DNA of 64,000 nucleotides from Tubulanus polymorphus (Eukaryota; Nemertea; Palaeonemertea; Tubulaniformes; Tubulanidae), in NCBI RefSeq assembly GCF_964204645.1, contig NC_134028.1, positions 27,006,153-27,070,152 of the forward strand. The letters are read 5' to 3'. The translations under genes were made by a program, and so were the position numbers. The notes below the pieces were generated by a model. That model made no database searches. It saw only the letters and a program-made list of their open reading frames with translations, and was not told the origin of the DNA. This document shows positions 1 through 10,500 of the stretch, piece by piece (position 1 is the first letter of the stretch; the number at the start of each line of letters is the position of its first letter).

Positions 1-429
1 GTTCACCACGTTTGAGTGTGTTTATCGTTCTCTTGTGTCGTTTGTTCAACGATGAGATTAATTCTACTTTATTTGATAATGATTAATGTCGCGGGTGCAA
101 GTTCATGTACAGCGCAGTCGAGACTGGACTTCAATTATTAGACCGGCTTTGTCCGATGCTTTCAGTAAGCAACTGGATCCAGTTGCCAAATAGTTGGTTG
201 AAGTAAACCTTTGGACAAATGACATAGTGACAATTGAAAATACATTGTTATAATGTTATCTGATGGTTAACTTTTACCAACCTTTGAGCAACAGAGTTTC
301 GTTTCGCGAGAAACGTTTAAAGTAGTTTTACCCATTGCTAAGATTAAGTTACCGATAGGTTTTACAAAAAATTGGGATTTTCGTCGAAAAATATTTCATG
401 AAAATTGACAGTGAACCCCTGTATTTTAG
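1..429. other. Intron of the nucleoside hydrolase gene
   Basis: I see no exon here. The stretch precedes the splice acceptor at 428-429 and is therefore most simply intronic. A 29-codon ORF at 52-141 begins with a hydrophobic, signal-like segment (MRLILLYLIMINVAGASS) but has no visible continuation, so I do not call it. Confidence 0.4.
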
Positions 430-774
430 GCTTGGGCTGATCAATGGATGAACACCAACACTGATGTAGGAAGATTTAATAAAGCCATATCTACAAAAGG
501 ATTCAGACATTTGAAGAATATAAACAGCGCCGGATTCCGTTCCTGCGACTCGATGGCGATGGCCACAGTTCTGGAACCTACATCGGTAAGGTCGAGTGAA
601 CGTCATTTCTGTACGGTGGAACTGAAAGGCGATCACACTCGCGGACAAATGATCGTAGATCGTCATAAACTGATCGCTGGTGGCGAGAACAATGAGAAAA
701 ATGTGGAAATAGTTACGAAAATCGACACCGAAATCGTACAGAAGCTGTTAACAGCGGCCGTTAATATGAAATAA
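430..774 (+). CDS. Inosine-uridine preferring nucleoside hydrolase, C-terminal exon (partial gene)
   Basis: The reading frame is open from the acceptor TTTTAG (AG at 428-429) to the TAA ending at 774. It encodes about 114 residues that match the C-terminal part of nucleoside hydrolases of the IU_nuc_hydro family, enzymes that cleave the N-glycosidic bond of purine or pyrimidine ribosides. The recognisable pieces are FRSCDSMAMATVLEP, which corresponds to the family's conserved D-P-L-A segment near the substrate pocket, followed by CTVELKGDHTRGQMIVD, which corresponds to the V-E-x-x-G-x-x-T-R-G-Q segment. The usual Pro after Asp in the D-P-L-A position is Ser here. The N-terminal catalytic DTDxGxDD motif lies in exons to the left of the window. 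The internal ATG at 448 is not a true start; the frame continues upstream to the splice acceptor. AATAAA-like sequence near 886 could serve as the polyadenylation signal. Confidence 0.72.
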   Translation, partial: AWADQWMNTNTDVGRFNKAISTKGFRHLKNINSAGFRSCDSMAMATVLEPTSVRSSERHFCTVELKGDHTRGQMIVDRHKLIAGGENNEKNVEIVTKIDTEIVQKLLTAAVNMK

Positions 775-1563
775 TACGATATCAACAAGTGTCGAGTTTT
801 TCCCAACGAGGATAGAAATATATAATTATACCAATAATCAAATTATGATTCTTATATGTGAAACAAATGCAAGTAAATAGATCTAAATAAACGTGTTGGA
901 TCGAGTTGTAAAACTGTCATATAGGTTTGAATGTATAGTTATAGTTATAGTTTATTTCAAATGATTTAGTTCTCAAATTCTAACCATGAAAAGTGGCACT
1001 GGGTCATAACGGGTGATTCTATATCAGAGTTGTCCTTCCCCCAGCCCGTCAGCGTGAGAGGCCAAAGTACTCGACGATGTCGCCAATCACAACGTTACAT
1101 TGTGGATACGGTTTTTGTTGTCACTGACACTTATCATTGATACCTGTATCATTGATACAACGCTTTCATAATTTGCCAAATATGGAAAACAATGACCGCT
1201 GGATGACCTTATATCAGATGTATAGTGTACGTCATAAACCGTGAGGGAAGTCCTCGCATGCTGAAAGTGCTCGAAACCTCTTGGTAAATTGCCAGTCAGA
1301 CAAAATGCCCCTGGATGGAAACTAAAGTATCAAAACATTTCTGGTTCGCAAATAAACTTTATTAAACATAAATACGGCAAACGCATCGCCTATTTCGGAC
1401 GGAATCATTTAATTATCAAACAATTATATTCGCCAATGAGAGGCCGAGTGACTCAGTTTCCCATAGCTGTGTGTCAGTCATATTTACTGCACAGTTTTCT
1501 ACAGCTGCACGTGTGACTAAATCTATTACACAGTGACGGATTCTGTAAAAAGCTCAGCTGTAT
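775..1563. other. Intergenic, no gene seen
   Basis: This stretch lies between the ends of the nucleoside hydrolase gene (+) and the PHYHIP-like gene (-), which converge. I see no coding exon or RNA gene. It should contain both 3' untranslated regions. Confidence 0.5.
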
Positions 1564-2571
1564 CTAAATGCGAACACTACGATCACTTGTATAGTCGTAG
1601 ATATTGCAAATTTTACAGTCACGTGACTTTATATGATGATCGTGTGTTGATTGGCCTTGTGCTTTTGTACAACGACAACCCCTAAAAAATACTCCTTCAG
1701 TCATCGACAAATTTATATCTTCACCGTACATAACTTCAACGAAAACGTTCCTCGACACGTACAAGCGACCTCTAGCGAAATCCCAGCGCGTAAAGGGATT
1801 ATTGCGGATGTCAATTTTGACGAGAGCAACCGAACATAAACGATCGTTTTCGCTTCCAGCTTTAGTCAGAACGAGCGTCACCCAGTGACGATTCATGCAA
1901 TAGAAATCAGCAAAATATAAATTGCACTTATTTACATCATAAAGTCTCGCGGCTGGAATGTATAATCTCGTGTTACCGAACGGAGACGTTGGTGGAGGTC
2001 GCCCAGTTCTTGGTTGGATACACGTATTGAAGAAAAGCCCTTGAATTCTCTTGTTAATGGGAGATGCAGCGTCGCCATTGTTATCTTTCAAATACTTTCT
2101 CATGATATCATCCGAATTTATAATCCTCTCAAAATATTCCCGTGGTTTATTACGATACAAAAATTTACATGGCGCAAAACCGTAGTTTTTCATGGACGCA
2201 ATATACTCAATGGCTTTGCATAAAAGAGATTTTAGTTCCATCGTATTATAAACTGCGCTAAAACCCACAATATTGCTTGTGAAAGATGTCTTTGAAACGC
2301 GGTTGTTTAAACTATGATCGACGTGAAATAGAGCCTTGTAAAAACAACCAGCAGTTATCTCCAAACGGATACGGTTAGCACTTATAGTACTGCTAGGTGT
2401 AATCATGTATCTGGAACTTTTTGAATGAGTTATGTTTTTTACTTCCAAAATCAATCGGCTTTCACTATCAGTTAATAATGGAACATTCAAACTTAATTCC
2501 ACTTGACGAGAACTCCATTGATTAATCACTAATTCTCCTGGTTTCGGTGCACAGCTATTTGAAGTGTCCAT
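1564..2571 (-). CDS. Phytanoyl-CoA hydroxylase-interacting protein-like (PHYHIP/PHYHIPL family)
   Basis: A single open frame of 335 residues from the ATG at 2571 to TAG at 1564. The frame extends to an upstream ATG at 2739, but the extra 56 residues look unlike the family, so I prefer the MDTSNS start, which also gives a length close to vertebrate PHYHIP/PHYHIPL. The first ~110 residues have the look of a fibronectin type III-like beta domain. The rest is the family's C-terminal domain: a YRNKPREYFERI segment, SPINKRIQGLFFN, TSPFGNTRLYIPAARLY, NLYFADFYCM, HWVTLVLTKAGS and a cysteine-containing end (KSRDCKICNI) that all align with the vertebrate proteins as I remember them. In mammals the family is brain-enriched and binds phytanoyl-CoA hydroxylase and other partners; its biochemical role is poorly defined. 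The gene seems intronless, which could indicate a retrocopy, although the ORF is intact. Confidence 0.85.
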   Translation of the reverse strand: MDTSNSCAPKPGELVINQWSSRQVELSLNVPLLTDSESRLILEVKNITHSKSSRYMITPSSTISANRIRLEITAGCFYKALFHVDHSLNNRVSKTSFTSNIVGFSAVYNTMELKSLLCKAIEYIASMKNYGFAPCKFLYRNKPREYFERIINSDDIMRKYLKDNNGDAASPINKRIQGLFFNTCIQPRTGRPPPTSPFGNTRLYIPAARLYDVNKCNLYFADFYCMNRHWVTLVLTKAGSENDRLCSVALVKIDIRNNPFTRWDFARGRLYVSRNVFVEVMYGEDINLSMTEGVFFRGCRCTKAQGQSTHDHHIKSRDCKICNIYDYTSDRSVRI

Positions 2572-3600
2572 TTTCATTGATTTGCAGTAAACATCCAACC
2601 ACGTTATTACAAGGTACTGGGGAATCCCTATACATGTCTCTTTTTTACTCGTTTTGAAAAACAGGATTTCAAATAGTTCAGTGTATATACATGTATAACT
2701 AACTGGTTGTGCAAACGTATGACTTTCATACGCCTGCAATGTGAACCTCGATTTATTGTCAAGGAGATGGAGGGGAATCCCGTATTGCCTGTCAGGAATC
2801 CCTGTGATACTTTGAATTATGTTTTATTTCACTACATGCGGCCATACTACAGCAAATCGATGAAACTGGATACGACAGAAATCTGTTCACCGCGACCAGT
2901 CGAACGAGGACTCCGTGTGTCACCAGTTATCCCACTAGATGGCGTACGTATCAGTGCGACAACCCTGTCGAAATCTAGTTCATTCTCGATGATCTAGATT
3001 TTTAGCCTCCTTCATCAGAAATTAGGCAAAAATCACTTCTCTTGATAAACTCAGATGATCTTTGGGTTCCTATATATATATGGTGAATTTTACTAATCGC
3101 TATTCAAAGAATTTGAGAAATTATGGATAGATTTTGAATGAATCTGAGAATAAATCCGGGAGTTGTTGTCTTAATGGGCACTAGCGAAACCTGGTGGATC
3201 CTCACTTGCCACGAGTGGAATCCGCGATTGCCACAGTCGAACGTATGTCGCATCCAAGAAGAACTAGGTTTTCGCGATAAACGAAGATAAGAAAACAAAA
3301 ATATTTCATTGAGAATATGATTAGATTTTTCATAGTTTACAATACTACTCATTATTGAACCTTGTTTTAACTCCTATTAAGTCATTACATATTGGGAAAA
3401 AGTGTTCAACATCTTTACAGTCGTTAACGTAAGTGGAATCAGACAACAGCCGCAGATCAATCTGAAAATGATGAAATTATAGAATTAGATGGACCGACAT
3501 TTACGTAACTAGACCCAAAGAAACGTTTGAGAAGCCTAATCCCAACCGCTCGGACGCTACGTAAGCATCGTCTCCACTTGAACACGTCTGAACCGTAATT

Positions 3601-3609
3601 GCTGCTGCA

Positions 3610-3659
<50 letters not shown>
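3601..3659. repeat. (CTG)n/(CAG)n trinucleotide repeat
   Basis: About 19 nearly uninterrupted CTG units with one CAG interruption near the start. On the minus strand the run falls in an 82-residue frame (3457-3705) as polyserine, but that frame has no other protein-like features, so I treat this as a microsatellite. Confidence 0.9.
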
Positions 3660-4763
3660 GTGCGTATGTCGGTGGCCCGAAAGTTTTTGAATCTTCGTTC
3701 ATCATCTACAATCAATTTATTTTCATTGCTAGGCATTAAGATGTCCCATTTGTTCTATGGTATTTGGCACGGATTTCTTTAGCAACGCCCCTGGGAGTGG
3801 GAGGGGGAGAATGCGTCGGTTAAATCTGAATCTCAGTGATTTCAGTCGTGCAAATATCAAACCAAGGAATTGGGCTCCCTGATCAAATAAACAAGTTCGC
3901 CAAACATGTTTATATTCCGTATAGCAGTCAAAACCGAGTCAAAAGGAAATCTATTTGCAAAACTCGTACCGACTACCGGCTTCCAGTGCAAGTCGTACCG
4001 TCATGCGAGGTGTCACTGAGACGCCACGCTTCAAACTCGACGGGATATCACCATCGGCAATCAAAAGACTTTTTTCTTCTTTTTTTGTTTACACAGTTCT
4101 ACCTATAAATCTAATGGTTTGAATTTCGCTAAGATACAGTTCTACTCGTGTGGATTTCTGTCGGTAGTTGTTGCTGGAGAGCTCTTATGTTCGATTTTAA
4201 TTTAGTTTTTACGCGGTTGTTGTATCGGTTTTGTAATGAAATAGCGGTGATTGACTGCGCGTCGCTTACACCGCCGCATATCCACTTAGAATTTCAATAG
4301 CGAAAACACTCCGTTCAGAGAACGGTAAATGTTGTTAACAGAAAAATCAATGCGGTTTCCAATCAATTGCCGCCCGTTGTATGGAAATAACGAATACTGC
4401 TGTTTTGTTATGAAAACGAAATGTGTCGGGCAAATATAAAACAGTGATTTGAATTACACGGATACCATTTGACAGGATTTTCTAATAGGACAATCACAGG
4501 TAATTTATTATCAGTGAAATCTGTTTATTCTGAAGGTTGCCTTTGGTGACAAATCGTAAACGAAGGATTTCATCGGTTTTGAGATAGACTGGATTAATCA
4601 GGAAATTGAGAATCGATTTAGGAGTTAATTTTGGGGGGGGATAGGCTTGAACTGGATACAGCTTTATTTCTGTATTTTTGTTAGATTTTTCTGATCACCT
4701 GTGCAGATATATAAATGGTTACCACACTGACCAAACATCTTAGAAAAATAAGCTGCAGCTAGG

Positions 4764-4850
4764 CGATGTAGTGGTTAGTGTACTGAGCTAGCATGTAGGA
4801 GCCCCAGGTTTGAATCCGATGAAGGTCCAGGGTTTAGCGATCCCCTGGGT
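4764..4850 (+). repeat. tRNA-like SINE head
   Basis: The sequence contains an A-box-like TAGTGGTTAGTGTACTGAGC and, about 30 bases on, a B-box-like GGTTTGAATCC. This spacing is typical of a RNA polymerase III internal promoter in a tRNA-derived SINE. No well-folded cloverleaf or anticodon stem is evident, so it is not called a functional tRNA. The right boundary is uncertain. Confidence 0.45.
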
Positions 4851-7513
4851 GTATATTTTATTGACCCTGCCTTGAAGACACCGATTTGGGGCGATATAGC
4901 ACTATATGTTATATTTTCATATTTGGAAAATATTCTTTCCTCGAAAACGCCGATCGATTTTGTTGTAAACTTCGCCTTTTCTGATAAAAAACCAACCTCT
5001 TTGGACAAACTGTTTATAGCATATTTCTATTACAATGCAGCAGGGCAGCTTTTTTAAATCGTAACTAGATGTACATGAAACTGAGTATGTACGTCTGCGT
5101 ACTCACGTCTTATTCGCGGTAAACAACCATTAGTGAAATGTCATTTCTGTCCGACATTTTATACGGAAAATCGATGCCATTAATTTCACGAAACAACAAG
5201 CATAAATACACGACGCCTCGACAATTTTATAGAGCCGCGATAGGAGTACCGTATGCGTCACTTGTTAGTGATGGAAACAACATATTCACCTGGAAATCTA
5301 AATCTATCGTGTGATGATATCAGCAATTGGTGATATATCGAAATAGATTGAAACAGAAGCAACTACTGCCCAGGGAAATATTACATTGGATTTAACGTAG
5401 AAAGTATTTTATTACAAATTCAATCGCTGCCCAGGGAAATATCACATGTGAAAAGTATTTTGTTTCGGCAAGGATTCGCAATCGAACCAATAAACACCTT
5501 TCCTCGTTATCCTATGGAAATGAAAATGCATCTCCTTGGCTCATATTCCCCAAGACCCCCGTCCCCAACCTCGACCACAACCAGGAAAGATTTTGACTAT
5601 TCGACTCAAATCTATCGAACTTTTACTCATCAAATGAACTAGACAGTGACTTGAAAAACCAGCCCCGATATCCCTTCGGCACTCGCACTATCTGTCTCTC
5701 ATACAAACCAATATAAACCCTGATCACAGAAAACCCTGACTCAACCCTTGCTTGGTAACTATAACATGTCGATATGTTTGAAGTATCACTTTCTGAGAGA
5801 CTGATGCTAATGACACTTTAGTTTAGCTATAAATCAGTCGGCTTATCATCATTCATACTTCCGTTTTCTTCATCTAATCGCATCATGAGATTATCTGTTT
5901 ATAGTCAGTTTACCATATATGTAAATCTAGTAAGCTGCAAACATTTTTGTCCATTTCACCGTCTTAAGATTAACATTTTAGCATATGTTTCGTAGATTCA
6001 TTGGATTTCTAGATATAGAAAGCTGCAAATATATTTTCTAAAATGAATCCTATTGAATGATGTGGACATATAAGATTTTTAGGAAAGGTTTTGTTTTTAG
6101 ATTTATTGGAATCTTTAAAATTGAAAGACATAATGTGTGTTTTGACATGTTTACGGAGGTCATTGCGCTCTATGTGGGCTTCAGACATTTTCTGAATGAG
6201 ACGAACACAAATTTAGATCAGTGCTTTAAATTATAAATTCAAGACAAACAATTCCTGGTGCAAGGTGGAATTTTATTATGTTCCCGTCCTATACAAAACG
6301 ACGGGGCTAGTATAACGTGTGTTTATTAAGGGAGAGAGAGAGTGAGACAGGTTGACTTTATATAGTTAAATACCGGTTCTAAATGGCACGAAAACACTTT
6401 TCATTTGTACCGTCAATAAGCGCCATGAATTCAAGACTATTTGAATAACTTTCTTTGAAATTTCCCCTACGTCAAACTTATTTGAACCGACTATACGCAG
6501 TTCTGAGGTCACTTTGGTAAATACTTCTGCAATATCTCACTTTTTATATCGTGTTTATATGAAAATTTCGTGATAGAATTGAAATTAAAGATGAACAAAA
6601 ACATAACCACATAATATTCGAATTTCTAAAGATATGAACAACGGGTATAGTTCCGAATAGCTGTTTACATAAAGGCTTTCGCTACAAATATTCCGTCGGT
6701 TCGTCGTATTTCGTTTCAATGTTTATTTATCTAATTCGATTATACTTTTACAAAACTGAGAGCTAATAGTCGACAAAGTGGTTTAGCTAGAAACCCTTAG
6801 ACCTGTTTATTTAGGGGGTATTTGAATATTTGGCAGACCTTACCCTCCAGGTATTCAGAGGTTTTCTGATATTTCCATGTCGCACGTCCACTGAAGTGAC
6901 ACGAAGTAGATATACCATTTTTGTAGACAAGTGATAGGTATGTAAGATATATGTGGCATTCCTGTGAAGTTAGAAACGGATTTATTTGAATCAATTAAAC
7001 TAGAAACCTTCCTTGTATATTTCCCGGAGCTCTTCCCCTTATGGGAATATCTATTGATAGGAATGCAATATATATTCCTGCAGATTATCTGTATTCTATT
7101 TTCCAAATAAAGATACGATGTGAACACCCAATTGACCATTTCAAATTCTGTTCGTCACTTTGAATCTATTTTTGTCACAACCTCTTCCTAGCGTAGGTTC
7201 CAGACAATTTACATTTTAGGAGCCAGTTCTAGTTGTGAACATGAATAAGGTCAATTCTACAAGACACATTAACGCATTGCCCTTTAGAAAACCTATTTCT
7301 CAAAAGGAAGTTTCGTGATCATTTCATCATAATCTACTTCTTGATTTAGTGTTTTCTATTTCGATATATACTTAAGGGATTGGTTCAAGTTATTTTATAA
7401 TGGAATCATAACAATATATCCTCCTTGTCATACATAATAGTAACCGAGCTCTTGGTTTTATATCTTTCCAGTAAAATTGACGGTAGCACGTTGTAAAAAA
7501 CACATCTCACGAA

Positions 7514-10500
7514 ATGGAATCGACCGATTTGAGAGATTCAGTTCAACGAGAAGGAACCTACTCGATCGATACAGAATACACACGAACCAAAACCTATCTC
7601 GTCGACGATGAAGAAGATGAAGGAGATGATGACGCGAACGAGGTCATCAAATCACCACCGACAACGAGACGTCAGAATAATGTTACCGCTAGTAATGGAA
7701 ACAAATCAGCCAAGATAAAATCGACAGTGAAATATGGTAATAAAAAGAAAGATAATTTCTTCGTGTCTGAACGGAATGTTTATGCGCCTGTTATTCCTCG
7801 ATATACCGAACACTCACCGCGACCAGTTTCACCTCGTGTTTACCAACAACGTCAACCGAAACCGGCATCGATTCCCGGATATTTCATCACGTTTAACGAC
7901 AAACCGCGACCTCAATCGCCGCAGCCGACTCCACCGAGGCGTAAAACAGTCAGGTCTCTATCACCGAAACCAACCGGCGGCTCGAGAAATAGACCTAATC
8001 AACAAAGCGACAGGAAACGATCGTCGTTTGCGAATCCGAACGGACGATTAGTATCGATAAAAACTAATATGGATGGAAAAAATGTGAAATTCAACGATGT
8101 CGACGAAGACGACAAACCATCAAAACCGCTGTTGTCAGTAGCGACGGAACGGAAAGCGCACTCAATGTCGCAACGAGCGATGGCCACCTTGTCTCCAGCA
8201 GTAATCTCACAATCACATGTTCTTATCGATGACGAAGTAGAACGCGTCGATTCTGCCGCTTCTGTAAACACGGATTACGGTTTTTCGGTAGCCACTCCTG
8301 TGTTTCGCGGTACAAGTCGCGCTGCGGATCCCGTAGTTAGAAACTCTGCCGGTTTTCTAGATGAGTCGAATAGCGATTTGATCCATATCGCCGAGGTACA
8401 ACGCGCCAACCGCACCACCCCCTCGCCTCGCACGAACCGCACCACCCCCTCTCCTCGCGCCAACCGCACCACCCCCTCCCCTCGCTCGTCGGCAAAACTC
8501 AAAAAGAATAGGCCAGCAAATCAGTCTCATATCGAACGCACGAAAACACAAAATGATAATAACCTAGAAAATCAACTCACGCCCAGAAAAGCTAAGCACG
8601 ACCATACCACGAAAAACAGCGTTTCGTTGAAAAATCCCAACGATAAAACTAGTAATCCAGAAGTCACTAAACTGACGATAACCCAGGACGAACTGGAAAA
8701 ACAACCTCAATCACAATTACCATACAGGGATGCCAGATTCATATCAACAGTTCAAACGAGTGGTTTAGACGAGGAGCGCATTGATGATACATCATCGGTA
8801 TCGTTGGAACCTGATATTGTACCGGATAAGGTGGAAAGATCCACCTCAATGCCAGATAATCAGGCATTTCCCCAACCACACGATGACATTATTGATATTA
8901 GTTCTAATCAGTCGTATATTGATAAACGAACCCATGCTACTGATGACAATGATGATGATGATGATGATGAGGAGGAGGACAATAATGAAGTGAAGGATGC
9001 ACCGATGATGACAGATGAAGGAATTCAGACTGACGATGTCCACAATGCTACAACAAATGAAGAATGTCAAACGGATGTGATGACGATGAAAGACGGAGAT
9101 ACTGCAAACGAGGAAATTCAAACTGATGATGTCGTACATACTGTAACAACAAGTGAAGCTTGTCAGACTGATCAGGCTTCTCCCGAACCTCCCTGGACGG
9201 ATCAACCGACCATAGATGACAATCAACCCGAGATCATAACAAGTGTGGTAACAGTAACTGGCAATGACCGAACAGAAAATGATAGTGTTGTCGCGGACGT
9301 ACAGGAAGAATCAGCGAACGACACAGAAATAAATACGTCTGAAAACCTAGAATCGACTGAATCTGATATTGTTAATGATAGTCAGATCGATCAATCTTCA
9401 TCAAACAATGAATCCAGTAAAGATACTAACAACACTAAGCATGCGATTTCTCCATCACAGGAATGTGATAAACAACCAACTGTAGAAACAACGATAGAAC
9501 CGATAGAAGACACTGTGGACAATAGTCATATGACTGATGAAGCACCTGGTGATATTAATTTCACTGACGGAGCACAAAATGTTGCAGTTATTGACAATTC
9601 TCAAGAAGAAAATGATAATACTGATTTTCAAGTAGAGAAAAGCGATCACAAAATTGAAGCGAGTGATAATAAGGTATTAGACCAAGAGCAAACTGAAAAC
9701 GAAGATAAAATGGAAGCAAATATGAATAATGAAAGTGAAAATTCACCACTCAGCGCGCCAGACGAATCGAAAGATAATCGAGAGGAGGAGAAAGTAGTGA
9801 TACCTGACGATCGTTATGAAGAAATCATTGATGAAGAAGTTGACCTCATGTATCCAATACATCATCATGTAAGAAACGATAGTGTTCAGAGAAACGGCGA
9901 ACACAAGAAGGATAATAATCATATATCCGGTTCAGGGCACAAAACTGTGTCTTCCGAATCAAGTCAGGACACGTTAAACAGCATACAAATAGAAGATAGA
10001 GGTTTAATTGCTGAGACTGCAGGTGCAAAGCCTAAAACTAATCGAGTGATAGAAAACGAAAAACGTGAATCGGTAACTTCTGATTTACATGAAGGTAATG
10101 GTGCTGTTGCCGGTAGTGACGAAGTAGAGCCACAACAAACCAACAGCTCAGGCGACGTTGAAGACGGTACGCAATCTAAAACCAAAGTGGATGAACCCGA
10201 AAATGTCATAGAAGAGACTGAATCCACAGAAGTAGTTTCTCATGAAGAGGAGCAGCAAGTACAAAATAATCAGAGTAATGATGACTCCGCAATGAAACGT
10301 CATAGTGAACGAAGTGAAGATATCAATGGGAAAAATCCTCCAACTGATAATGAATCGAGTGACAAGAACGATATCAAAGACAAACAAAATGAAAATATTT
10401 CTGAAGTCATTGGCGAAAAATCTGAAAATGTCGACGATAAAAACTCAATAAAAGAAATTGCAAACGAGGATGTTTCTTCACCTAACACTTCTGATACTGT

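Larger units (their letters stand above)
2740..7513. other. Gene-poor intergenic region
   Basis: Nearly 4.8 kb in which I see no exon with family similarity. It holds the divergent 5' flanks of the PHYHIP-like gene (-) and of the 1,822-residue gene (+), a CTG/CAG trinucleotide run, a tRNA-like SINE head and a short GA run near 6331-6345. A probable splice acceptor CTTTCCAG at 7463-7470 suggests that the next gene has an untranslated 5' exon somewhere in this stretch. Confidence 0.5.

Noticed and set aside
52-141. 29-codon ORF with a signal-peptide-like start
   Set aside because: No partner exon, no family match, and it lies in what should be an intron of the nucleoside hydrolase gene.
3457-3705. 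82-codon polyserine ORF (-)
   Set aside because: Caused by a CTG/CAG microsatellite; no other support.
8275-8551. Minus-strand Gly/Arg-rich ORFs
   Set aside because: Shadows of the NRTTPSPR repeat in the large plus-strand coding sequence.
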